A stretch of 64,000 bases of DNA from Climacium dendroides (lineage: Eukaryota > Streptophyta > Bryopsida > Hypnales > Climaciaceae): positions 4,882,001 to 4,946,000 of the forward strand of contig OX467088.1 of NCBI GenBank assembly GCA_950106755.1, read 5' to 3'. The notes below the pieces were generated by a model. The model was given only the letters and a program-made list of their open reading frames with translations, made no database searches and was not told where the DNA came from. Position 1 is the stretch's first letter, and every line of letters begins with the position of its first letter. Positions 45,711 to 57,025 of the stretch are shown here, in pieces. The position numbers and the translations under genes are program-made.

Positions 45711-48429
45711 TTGTCATTTGTGAATATGGGCAAGGATTTTTCAATGTGGAATGGTATCCCTGTGGTTGGTAAAGTAAAGTGCAAGGCTTACAACTTGGTA
45801 TTTGCCAAGAAAGTAAGCCATATGTTGAGCCATCTAGGGTATGAAGGTTCATCAGGTTTTCATGATACAGGAGTCAAAATTTGCACGCACTTAACATTGG
45901 ACATGCAAGCTTTATTTGTTTGTTGCAATGGAGAGTTCCCACAAAGGTCTGCAGTGGTCGACAATGTCAATCACAACCATAGCCTTGTGGGCGGGACTTC
46001 CATGGATGACACATTAAACGGGAGGGACATGCGAGAAGATTCATCTATAGCACCGGATGACCTTATCCGTTTGGATTCGGAAGTGAATCCAAATACAAAC
46101 AATATAAAAACATCTGATATACGCGAAACTTGGAGGGGATCAATGGGATCAAGTAGTAGGCTTCCTAGATAGAGCTGATTGGTGGATGGGTTTGAAGAAA
46201 CAAATAAACAAAACTTGCATGTTGTGTAGGCCAATTGTTTTTTTTGCGGCAAATATACCTTTCGTAGTAGCCCGAAATCCAGCCTTCATAAATGTTGTCA
46301 AGAAAACGGCCGAGTTTAGTAGACCATACACACCGCCATCCTACAATGATATACGAGGGAAGTTGCTGGAGCAAGCAAAGATAGACATTTAATCAAGGTT
46401 GCGTAAAAGGATTGAAGATAGCATTAGGAAGTTTGGCGCAACATTGTCAATTGATGGATGGAGCTCGGTTACAAATTGTCCATTGATAAATGCCATGCTC
46501 ATGTCTTCTGCAGGTGAAGAATTCCTTGGATTGGTGGATACAAGTGGGGTTGAAAAAAATGTTGTATTTTTGGCCTCTGTGTTGGAAAAATTCATTGAGC
46601 AAGTGGACCCCATTAATGTGGTACAAGTCACCATAGATAATGCTCGTACAAATCCGGTAGCATGGAATTTGATATCCCGATAAATATCCATATATTTTTT
46701 TCCAAGGATGTGTGGTACATGTACTGAATTTGTTGCTAAATGATTGGGAAAAACAGAAATGGATTAAAAAAGTGTTGAAACTAGCCAAAACGATAGTGAA
46801 GTTCATCAGGGGTAGACATAAGCCATTGGCTATATTTTGGAGGTACTTGATACAGTTAAGCTTGTCGATGCTAGGCGAAACAAGGTTGCCACAACTTTTA
46901 TCATGCTCGATCGTTTATTGAAAGTTCGGAAAGAATTGGAATAGAGTGTGATGGATCCAGAGTAGGAGCAATACATGCAAACATTAAAAGACAACAAGAA
47001 ATGCTTTCCTCGCATTGAATCCAGAAAGGTCAAAAAAGCTATTGTAGATGACCATTCTTGGGCTTGTTGCACCAATGTTCGTGATTTAATGGCTCCAGTT
47101 TATTTTGGTTTAAAAGATTTGGATGCCAAGATGCCATGCCTAGGCAAGGTGTCCTACATAATCAAAGACAGAGAGTGAGAGAGACATGTCTTTGGTTTAC
47201 GAGAGGCACCTTTTTGTATAAATAGGGATTTGGCCATTCCTCTGGAAAAGTCGTTTTGCAAACAACTGAAAATGATGCATAGAGATTTGCATTATGTAGG
47301 AGCTCTTTTGAACCCCTATCTCCTTCATGATAAAGAACTCGCCGACAATTAAGATGCCACGGAGGCATGCAAGTGTGTCATTCAAAAAATATGTAAACTG
47401 GAGACTTACGTGCAAGTAGTGAAGGAATTTGTAGCCTTTTAACATAGAGAGCCTCCATTCTACAATATGTTGAATCCAAGTGAACAAATATTGTCAGTCC
47501 ATGCTTGGTGGGATTTTGAGGATGTAGAAAGTTCATTGCTCCAATTGCGAAGAGGATATTGGCCCAACCAGTATCATCATCTTCATGTGAACAAAATTGG
47601 AGTAGCTATTCTTTTGTTCACAAAAAATCTCGGAACAAATTAAAGGCAGAGAGAGTAGCAGATTTGGTGTATGTATACACTAATTCCAAACTCTTAGCTG
47701 CTTCGAAGGAAAATGATGAGAAGAAGTGGTACCGTGAGAATGTAGATTCGGAAGAGTCAGAGGAGCTTATCTTGCAAGATGAAGATAGTGGGATGGAGGT
47801 AGATGATGCGGATGGCGGAGAAAGTTTGGATGATGCGAATGAGGGGCATGGATTGGATGATGAAGATGGGGGGGCCGGATCAAATGATGAAGATTGGAGG
47901 TATAGATTGGATGATGCAAATGGAGGGTCCGGATCGGATGATGGAGATGAATCAAATGACATGGACTACGACATGGACAATATTCAGGATTTTCATTTTG
48001 ATTGTATGGTTCCTTATAATGAAAATTATAGAGCCAATGGTATAGATGTATTTGACTATCCAGTAGATGAAGACAATTGTGGGGATGACGAAAACATTCC
48101 TTCTATACGCAAATATGTTGATGGAAGTGGATTCATGAGTAGCCAAAAAATTCTAGCAGAATGGAGGGAGCTTTATGAAGAAACAACCCAAAAGATTGGA
48201 GGAACTCTAGCCAATGATGGGAGTTCTAGAATGGATGAAGATCTTGTAGTTCTTAAACTTTCCAAGTCTCCATCTATAGTTGCGGATGGACTAGAAAAAA
48301 ATGAGGAACACAAAGAGAAGGGAGGTTGTGAGGTGAAGGTTCAAATGCATGCAGGGAATGGAAGTATTGAGTCAATTGTGGGATTTGCAAGTAAAAATAT
48401 CAGAGATCCAAATACCAAAAACGATAAAG
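45711..48429 (+). pseudogene. hAT-type transposase relic with acidic extension
   Basis: Pieces occur in order in shifting plus frames. First, a BED-like finger (VKCKAYNLVFAKKVSHML, 45760-45840). Second, the plant hAT N-terminal region (FFAANIPFVVARNPAFINVV, PPSYNDIRGKLL, 46240-46375) and the DUF659 block (FGATLSIDGWSSVTNCPLIN and VVQVTIDNA, 46430-46650). Third, VHVLNLLLNDWEKQ near 46712 and a middle part to 47500. Last, the C-terminal dimerisation region (SSSCEQNWSSYSFVHKKSRN, 47570-47690), followed by an Asp-rich tandem stretch (47800-47945) and a long tail. The 5' three-quarters is riddled with stops and shifts, while the frame from 47559 to 48429 is intact. It is split at 48429 by a CACTA element and continues in frame at 57725. 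No hAT terminal repeats were found. Confidence 0.8.
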
Positions 48430-49476
48430 CACTATAAGAATTTAGTGTTTTTTTTAACAACGGAAAAAACGTGCCGTGATGTTTAATTTAACAAGGATGG
48501 TGCCTGTAGTGACGTCTAAAAAAATCCGTTTAAAAAAACGGGCCAAAAATGGGCCATGTTATGTGCTAAAACGTGCTTAAATTTTTTGTGACATCGAAAA
48601 CAACAGGGTCACCTAAGAGTTTCTGAGAGTGCCATGTGGAGGGGTTTTGGCATCCACGTAGGATTTTTAACGATGGGCAGGGACACGTTGGACAACTTTT
48701 TCATCCAACGACGTTCTGACGTGTCCAATGACGTGGACCCCTAAATATCCGACGTGGAAAATAATTTCCAGTGCACGCAGCCTACGTGGCACTTTTCTGC
48801 GGTACATGCCGATGTTCTGTGTGATGTTCTCTGGGACGTCACATTTGACAAGAGGATGTTTTAAATGACATCAGAGTCAACGAGAATGTGCTTTAGGAAA
48901 CGAGTTGGGTGGACAATATTGTGGAATTTCTTCTTTGTTGAAATCGCAGACATCGTCCACATACACGTCTATTGTAACATTAAGTAGAGCAACCCGTGTA
49001 CTAGGGTATGCATTGCTTTGCGCTCAGTGTTTCGTTCGACACGCACAGTGACATCTGCAGTGTTTTCTTGAGCATTACAGAAGACATACAATGCGAGAGG
49101 AAGGATGTTTTCTCGAACGAAATGAACAACGTGAATCATAAACCTCAACATCAAAGACGATGTCCTCTACAGCCCATATACATGAGTGAATGGAAGATTG
49201 AAATATGCCATTAGAAGATGAATTATGTGTCTTTGTAAGAGATGTCCAAGCATAGAAGCCTGTATTTTCAATGACATTGGGATTATAAGGCCACTTACCA
49301 ACTTCTGCATAAAATAGCTATGCACATGCCCATAGTCTAATACTATGAAGAAATCCACAACAACATTAACTACAGCACTTTCGATGAAAACATGGTGCGT
49401 TCTACTCAATGTTCTGAATAACATGCTTGACCATCATATGCGACGTTCAATTGGACACGCAGTGGCAAACAAGGAC

Positions 49477-52400
49477 TCACTTCTTCCGAGGTGCATCTGA
49501 TTTCTTGACAACAGCAGCCTGCATCGTACCACACCAAGTCAAAACTAGTAGTACCTACTTGTGCATATTTATTTCTGGGACTCTTATACAGCCACAACAA
49601 ATGTCAAGGAATGCTACACTTGCATTATACTTTTAAGTTGCATACAGAAACAAATGAAAGTATGGGTGAATGGAATGCAGCCTTCCTAACCTTTTTAGTG
49701 GGTTGGGTAGGTTTAGGAAGACCCACCGCTTTAGGAATTGCTGCCTTTGGTATAGCCTTCGTGCCCTTCGCAGCTTGCGTGGTCCTCACAGCACGCCAAG
49801 GCCGGCTTGAGGACTCACCAAGGACTTCAATGTCTTCCTGCAACACCATCACACAATTATTATTCACTTTTGACATCCTCTAATCACCTACACTTCCTAG
49901 CCTTACCTGAGCACCATTGAAGCACTTGCTTTCCTGTAAGATGCACATAGTTATTGTAAAACATACCTGCGCATTCAATGGAATGGGGGACTGAAAGGAA
50001 ACTTTGACTTCTGCTTACATACTATTCTGATGTACTCGCTTTGAAAAGAACAGGCTGAGCCCTAGAGTGCATCAATGTCTACCACTAGTGACGTTCACTT
50101 CGATGTCCAATTTGACACGCACTTGTAAAAAAAAATTGAAGCATTGCAAACAAACGCTACTACGCTATGACACCATCCTCATACAAGGCAATTCATGGAA
50201 ATAACGTCACTAGCCTAACAAAGGGAGTGCTTCACGTCAGTCACTTGGCACTTAAAATGGAAAGAGAGACGTCGCATCACCTGTTGCTCCGTGGAGGTCT
50301 CCATCGTGCTTTCTCTCCTCTCAGATGTTGCTTGCGCCCCGGAGTCTTTGATTATGGCGTACACATCTTCCACTCCTTGTTGACCTTCAACAATTTCAGG
50401 GATCGCAACTTCACCGGCGCCTTCTACTTGCTCCTCCTCAGCGTTAGCTACAACATCGTGAACAACATCGTCTTCAACAGCCCGCTTGTCGGAGTTAACG
50501 TCAACAAGAACATCGGCTTCGACATCGCTTTGGCCAGCTATGGGGACTGGCTCAACGACATCTACAAGAGCTGTGGACTGCAACACGAGCACAAGACAGT
50601 CCTTCTGTGCCATTTTCGACGCCTCTACCCTAGGTAACGTGAGAAGTGGTGGATTCCCTGCCCCGATAGGCGAGGATGGCTCTGTGACATCCAGGGTCCC
50701 CCCAACACTTGCTTTACACTGACTTGCGAGGATCTTCCGTAGCATTTCCTCCATGCTTTTGTGGGACGTGCTCACGGTTTCAGTAAGGCGACTTATACTG
50801 CTCTCAAGCTCATCCATCCGACTGCGCATCTCTTGTAGCTCTTTGCCATGGCGACTTCGACCTCTGCACTTCTCTTCTTTCAGATGTTGCAACTCCTTTG
50901 CCACTTCTGCGTCCACCTCTGCTTCAAACGGTGCTCTGTTCCGCAACAAAGTCTACAAGGGGAAGAAGAATATGCACTTAAAGTTCACATACAAAGGTTA
51001 CATGCTTCAATGGCACCGTACAAGGGGAAGAAGAATAATAAGAATATGCACTTAGAGTCCACATGCAACGATTACATGCTTGAATACCACCCGACAAGGG
51101 GAAGAAGAATATGCACTTAGAGTTCAGATGCAATGATTACATGCTTCAATGCCACCCCACAAAGGTCCTTCCACGTGCGAAGAAGAAGGCCGAGTCCTCC
51201 ACATCTACCATCATTTCTGACATTTTTTGAAAAAACAAACGCAACATGTGTGATGAAAGTGGTGTCGACATGGGCAAGTAGGTGGACGTCAGTTACTACA
51301 TACTTACCAGCCTCGAGATGACTTCTCTCTCTACGGCCTTATGCTGGGCTGGGCTAGATGCCTTCCCCTTAGAAATGACAAACATATGGACTGACTTCTC
51401 TTGGGAAGCATCGGTAGCACGAGCCTCCTTCAATGCCTCCTACACATCGTCATTCATTCCGATCGGCTTGGGTTTTCCGCCATCAATCAATCGATTGAGC
51501 TTCCAACAAACATGAATGAGTGCTTTTGTGATGAACGGCTGCATCCACTTCTCCGACACTCACTCGAACTCTCCCTCTATACGCCAATCTGCAAGCCAGA
51601 GGATTTAGTATAGCTACCTCTGCATTGTGTACGACATTGATGTGCCAAAGAATAACAAGAGAATTTACATGGACACCCCTATGTCTCCAGAAAACACTAG
51701 GGGATACATATTGCATGTCCCTATGGTGCGGACGACCATAGGGACTACCCCTCACTGTAGAGGATCCTACACTGACGTCAGTCGTGACATTGTATTCGAC
51801 ATCGCTGTGGACATTACAGGTGACATCCACTGCCCCACCTCATGGCCAATGAGCTACCTTCCACAACATTTACAATCTTCTGAACTACATGCAACAGTGA
51901 ACTACAAGGTCTATAGTCCTCTTCATTTCATAGAGAATGACTGAATACAAACCTGTATATAGGCGCCTAAATAAGCGCCGTCTGTCTTTCTTGGGCTGAC
52001 CTTCCCATCCAAACCTGGGGTCAAGGTCTCTTGCATATTTCTTGATGTCGTTGGAGAAATGAACCCTTATAGGTCCGAATGGTTCCCCCTGTTGGTCTAT
52101 TTCCACAGGTTTCTTCATTACAATGCTTAAGCCTTTTTCGCGAGTCTATTCAGGGATTAGCTGCTCGATCGTCTCTTCAGTATCAGCATCCGAAGCTGGT
52201 TCATCAGACCCTGTATTGTAGCCCTTACTGTAAAAGGTCAAATGCACTATTAGCTTGGAAAGAAAATGGGGCTACGTCAGTACAAACAAATCACTCCCGC
52301 AACTGGACCTCGCAAAAGAGATCCACATACGCTATTTGCGACTTCAAAGTTCTCTACATGTTCCTCTGTTGCTCACTACGTTGAATCTAACATCGATGTA

Positions 52401-52926
52401 GACACGCCTGGACGTTGTTTTGAACATTATAAGAACTTTCTCTTGACAGAAACTGGAAAGACGCCGTGGTTTAGGGTCTGTCACCCTTGCAGGGGGCTGA
52501 CTCCCGTACGTCCTGATTGATCACTCCTGAATTCAATATGATTGCTCTCTGACTAAGGAACAAACAATCACTTTTCTTTGTATAGAGTTCAACTCAAAGA
52601 ACATGTCCTCCGTGACGAAGACATGAACGTCACACAATTAATGCGGACGTCACATTAAACGTCTATGACATTTAACATGATAGAGTCGATGTCATAAGAA
52701 ACAGGGTGTGCGTTGCACTTGACGTCCGTACCAACGCGCACCTCCCCAAAAACCTTGAATACCACTGGTTCTATACTCAAATTATTTCTACTTCCAAACT
52801 TACCTCCAAGACTGCTCTCTGAGTTCCTCCTCTTCCTCTGCGTCGTGCCCTGCCTCCTCTGACAACTCCAACAGCACTTGAAGGGTCCTCTTCCTCTTCG
52901 GTGGAGGATTGCTGTCCCGGTCTCAT
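49477..52926 (-). pseudogene. CACTA second gene, plant-transposase (En/Spm accessory)-like
   Basis: Eight exons with GT-AG borders and consistent phase: 52926-52804, 52223-51953, 51588-51308, 50952-50281, 49990-49967, 49933-49907, 49837-49691, 49518-49477; total 1,587 nt. The predicted product starts MRPGQQSSTEEEEDPSSAVG with an Arg/Gly patch (RGGRARRRGRGG). It then has PVEIDQQGEPFGPIRVHFSN, WMQPFITKALIHVCWKL and FVISKGKASSPAQHKAVE, a coiled coil (MRSRMDELESSISRLTETVS), an acidic Val-rich stretch and a basic end (VVKKSDAPRKK). This order resembles the non-catalytic plant transposase (Ptta/En/Spm) proteins that accompany Tnp2 in CACTA elements. Stops at 52146-52148 (TAG), 51560-51562 (TGA) and 51440-51442 (TAG) break exons 2 and 3. 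The exon 2 acceptor (TAAG) is unusual. Confidence 0.7.
50955..51165. repeat. 65-bp tandem repeat in an intron, carrying the splice acceptor tract
   Basis: Three full units and a partial fourth start at 50955, 51020, 51094 and 51159; the second is 9 bp longer. Each contains ACAAGGGGAAGAAGAATATG, which on the minus strand is the pyrimidine tract leading to the acceptor of exon 4. The acceptor context is therefore present in several copies within one intron of the CACTA gene. Confidence 0.9.
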
Positions 52927-53539
52927 CCCTTCCCCGCCGACACCGCAGGCCAAGGGTCTCCTCTGGCCTTGGAGCGGCGCTCATGCTCCCCATGCATGCG
53001 CATTGGCTCTGGCGGCGACGTTACTTCATGTTCGTTGGAGTCCTCTTCACGCCGCTGACTCGCGTTCCTCTTCCGCGCAGGGGCCTGAGGGCGAAGCATT
53101 TTCTCATCTGCCCCTCTCCACTACACGTAGAACTCACCGTCCTGCACCCTCCTCACACACAAACGCGTACATGAGCGTCCATAACAAAGGTCACACATTG
53201 GGGAGGCATCCTAGCAACCTGAAGACCTGCGTGCAATCGACTTGCTGCAAGACGTATTGTAGCCTCCGATGAGGCGACTTAGCAAGATTGGAACCCTTGT
53301 TGCTCCCGATCGGTGGAGAGCCGCGCCCCCTGCGACTGCATGTAAGAACGCCGCCCTTGCCAAATTGCCACAAAAATGAAATTTTCAATAAAACCAGTTT
53401 CCAATGAAGGAGGTGTCAATTCAACCTCAAGAAAAACAAATTCAAAAGACCCACGCAAAACTATGTTACCGTCTTTCACTAAAAAAACGAATGCAGGAAC
53501 AGCAGTTCGAGAGTATATACAGAATACGTCAATAGCGAC

Positions 53540-54760
53540 CTGCCTTTGTACTATGGAAGGTTTAATTCTTACAAGGGCAACAAGCTCTTGAAGCTCCACT
53601 TTGTTGAAGTTGCTGACCTACAACATTGTAAAGTTCTTCAGCAACTCTAAACTGTAGAAGGATGCTGGCTCAGATTGATATTACATATTAAAAGTACATC
53701 CAAGAAGTCTCTAAGAGCTTGGTGCTGAATTAAGTATCCAGTAAGATACGTATCATCAGTAAGTTTTGACGGTTAACGGCTTAGGGTTTTGGACGCAAGA
53801 CGATTCGCAGACATAGTCCTTACACCGATTGCCCGTATTTTGAGCTCATCATGCAACTCTTCCAAAGCCTTCCAACTGCAGATAGGCCATAAGTTAGTAT
53901 TACTGCACAAGTTGGACACAAGAACCAACGTTCTGCCCTAAAAACCATACCCTAAAACCCACACTTCGATCGTAGCTTGAAGCTGACAATTGCAACTACA
54001 GATTACAATTAAGCAGAAGGTACATTAAGTAGGCACACCTTTCCTGCCATGACCTAGCATGCTTCATGTCATGACAAACGACCGAAAAGCACCGAGGATA
54101 GTGAAGTAAAAAGAGGTCGACGTACGAGGTTCCCAAGTCTTGTAAGGACGTGCTAAATTGCTGCTTTGTGACCTCATACCCCAAGTGCCTTGGATGCAGC
54201 TGATTATTTAACACAATTCTTTTATTGGTTTCTCTCCAAAAACCATATATCAAGCTTTACACAAAACCCTAAACCCTAAGTCCTTAACCTCAGAAAAATG
54301 CAAAACTCTACGCTAAACCATCGGGACCAAAAGAATGCACATCGATATAGAATGATAGAAAAAGAGGAAACAAGTTTAGGATACCTTGGAAACAAGAATC
54401 ACTTGGTCTCTTGGAACATTGGACGAGCGTATGGCTCTGCCCACAGCTTTCTCATTGTACCATTCTATAGCTTGTGCCGAGTCAATCAACCTGGAATTCT
54501 CCCCATCTAAGGTCTGTGAGCACATGAACCATAAAATTCTCTCACCATTCAGTGCACTCGCCCTTCTACAGAAACCATGACTTCATTCCTCTTAGACATG
54601 AAAGAGGGTATGAACACGGATGCACAAATCAAAAGAGAACGCGAGAACACGAGAACCTGTAACCTGCTTCCAAAACCCGTGAAGTAGCTCTCTCAGTTGC
54701 CTCTCCTAGACCGGCCATCCCAAAGCCTAACCGCGGCACTGAGAATCGAAGGAACCGCTA
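53540..54760 (-). pseudogene. Captured aldo/keto reductase 5' exons
   Basis: Five exons on the minus strand join in frame across GT-AG introns: about 54760-54657, 54490-54385, 54199-54039, 53875-53824, 53617-53540. They encode the first half of a plant aldo/keto reductase: VPRLGFGMAGLGEATERATS, AGYRLIDSAQAIEWYNEKAV, VPRDQVILVSK, LHPRHLGYE, SLQDLGTSYVDLFLLHYPRC, WKALEELHDELKIRAIGV and SNFNKVELQELVALVRIKPS. The catalytic tetrad is present as Asp (LIDSAQ), Tyr (EWYNE), Lys (VSK) and His (LLHYP). The NADPH-binding second half of the barrel is missing; after 53540 the sequence is unrelated. No clean start codon precedes the first exon. Intron retention shows capture at the DNA level. No disabling stop is seen within the exons, so capture may be fairly recent. 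Confidence 0.88.
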
Positions 54761-55359
54761 TTAATACCGATACATCAGATCATTGTTGCAGCAAAAGGAG
54801 AGAGACGAAAGCAAGGCATCCGAGCAAGGAGGAGACGCATGGTTGGACCAAACCCCGGAGACACCATTGCCAATACGCACCGTTCTTCCTGATCGGCATC
54901 TTCCGTCGCTGTTGGAGACGCTCAATCCGCAACAAGGAGCTAGGTTGCAAGAAGAAAACTGCAAGGCCAAAGTTGGCCTGCGGAAATCCCACAATCCCCA
55001 CTTAAAATCAGTCCCTTCGGATCCAATATTCTTAAAAATGCCTTTGTACCATTCCAAAAAATTTGCATCACACAAGGTAAACCAGCCCATTGTGGTCAGA
55101 ATGAGGAGTTTGACATCATCTCGTTGCTGAAATTCTTCAATTTTTGAATGGACATTAAGTACTTGAAGTATATAAAGTACCTTGGTGGAAGTACCATTAG
55201 AACTTAAATAAACTTTAAATGGATGCTTGTAGATTCTTGCCATTACAAAGTAACATACTTATAGAGAAGAATTTCTTAATGAACATCTTCATTTGAACTT
55301 GAATTTATTGGAAGTGCATTTTAGTGTGTTAACACAATTTCTAGTTATTCATGTCACTT

Positions 55360-55640
55360 CCAACCTTAAGAAACTTATATGCAAATTCTACTTCCTACAA
55401 TAATCTCACTATTGGGATTAGTGCAATTGACAGCTATCTTAGAGGTATTAATAATGTAAACTTGCCTTGTATCTTGATCCTTCTTCTATTTAAGATTTTT
55501 TTGAAAATGAGAATGAAGTATTGGGAATTTTTTCCCTTAGATTCTCAACTCAATTTTCCAACATAAAGATTTGAAGTTCATAACTCTGTAGTACCCAAAT
55601 TTGAGATTAAGATTAATATTCAAAGTCAAATATTCTAACT
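55360..55640 (+). repeat. Dispersed repeat A, copy 3
   Basis: It is colinear with 185-430: ATCTCACTATTGGGATTAG, TTCTCAACTCAATTTTCCA, AAAGATTTGAAGTTCATAAC and CAAAGTCAAA. It lies inside the CACTA element, so either it inserted there after the CACTA formed or the CACTA acquired it. Confidence 0.65.
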
Positions 55641-56549
55641 CTAGAATACATTAAAAGATATTAGAAGGCAAAAAAAAACCCACAAGTTCCTTGAAGTTCC
55701 TAGATTGTGGGAATTTGCCACTTTAGCATTTTATACAAACCATGCCACAGTACATAATATTAATTCATAATTTTTTTAAAAAAAAATTAATTTTTAATTA
55801 TAGGAAAGTAATTAAAATTATTTGACAGTAGTGGCTAATTCAAAATTCTTAGGCAGCAAAGGGAAATTAAACAACCTTGAAATGCCCCTCCCTTGCCTTC
55901 AGAAATCTTTAGTAGTGTTGAAGAACTTGTGTTTTAAAATTTGAAAACGAAGAGTGGAGATGAAGTTGAAAGTTTAAAACTACCCTAAACCATAAGTAAT
56001 TCTTCACGAATAGAAGCAAGGAAAAAAGTCAAACAAATATTCAAAATTTTGGAGATTTAAGCAGTACCCATGCTACAGTATGTGAATGTAGTGCTTTACT
56101 CATCAAAAAATGAACGTAAATATTATTTTTTGTGTCTTTTTTCCTCCGCAAAAGATAATGCCCATCTAACTTCCACATTCCAATAGATATTGTAATTATA
56201 GTTCTACTATCACCAAGAAGCCCTTGCATAGTATATATATTCTATCTTTGTACAAACTATTGTGCTTTTTTGATCATTCATTTGGCCTGTACAAAGTCAT
56301 TTGTAATTATTTTGCAAACCTAACACGCTTTTGTTGTTGGTAAAGTACTTTGTAGAGGATGGATGAAACACTAAATTGGATTAGAATGTGGTAGAATACC
56401 TTCTCTACATAAGTACCTACCAATTGGATCAATTGAAAAGTGAAAATAATGTTTATTTCATCTAAAAAAAAGTACGTTATATAAATACATCCTCAAAAAG
56501 TACTTTTCTGATGTACTTTGTAGGGGGGCGTAATGTGCTTTCACCCTAT

Positions 56550-57025
56550 GGAGACTGCAAGTCACTCCCAAATTGTTTGGGCCATCCCTAAACCCAGGTG
56601 GGAAAGCACTTCTTGGCACTCCCCACACGACCATTCACCCCAATTTTTGGGGGGGAACCCCCGAGCCCCAACCCAATGGAATGAACTTGGCCATAACCCC
56701 CCCATGTTCTCACCATTTAAATTTTTTCCCAACTCTCTAAATCCAAAAAGCACTGGGAAGAATTCACTTTGGGGACTTCAAATTACTCCCAAATTGTTTG
56801 GGCCATCCACGAACCCCCAATGGAAAGCACTTCTTCGCACTCCCCGTACTACCATTCACCCCCATATTGGGGGGGACCTCCAAGCCCCATCCCAATAGAA
56901 TGAATATGAACTGGGCACCCCTATATTCTCCCCATTTAATTTTCTCCCCATTTAATTTTATCCCAACTCCGTAAATCCAAAAAATATTGGAAGGAATTCA
57001 CTATGGGGACTGCAAGTCACTCTCC
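56550..57025 (+). repeat. ~225-bp tandem repeat in the CACTA right arm
   Basis: Two full units and the start of a third begin at 56550, 56771 and 57005, each with GGGGACTGCAAGTCACTCCC, AAATTGTTTGGGCCATCC, GGAAAGCACTTCTTGGCACT and a C/G-run. A CCCCATTTAATTTT word is duplicated again inside the second unit. Confidence 0.88.

Noticed and set aside
50167..50637. 156-codon plus-strand frame inside the CACTA
   Set aside because: It is the opposite strand of exon 4 of the minus-strand gene, which has phase-consistent introns and a coiled coil.
52878..53272. Overlapping plus-strand frames rich in Arg, Pro and His
   Set aside because: They lie over the 5' end and promoter of the minus-strand CACTA gene and carry no recognisable domain.
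54258..54280. Telo-box-like CCCTAAACCCTAA at 54.26 kb
   Set aside because: It lies in an intron of the captured reductase fragment, not near a start; it may be inherited from the donor gene and has no site II partner.
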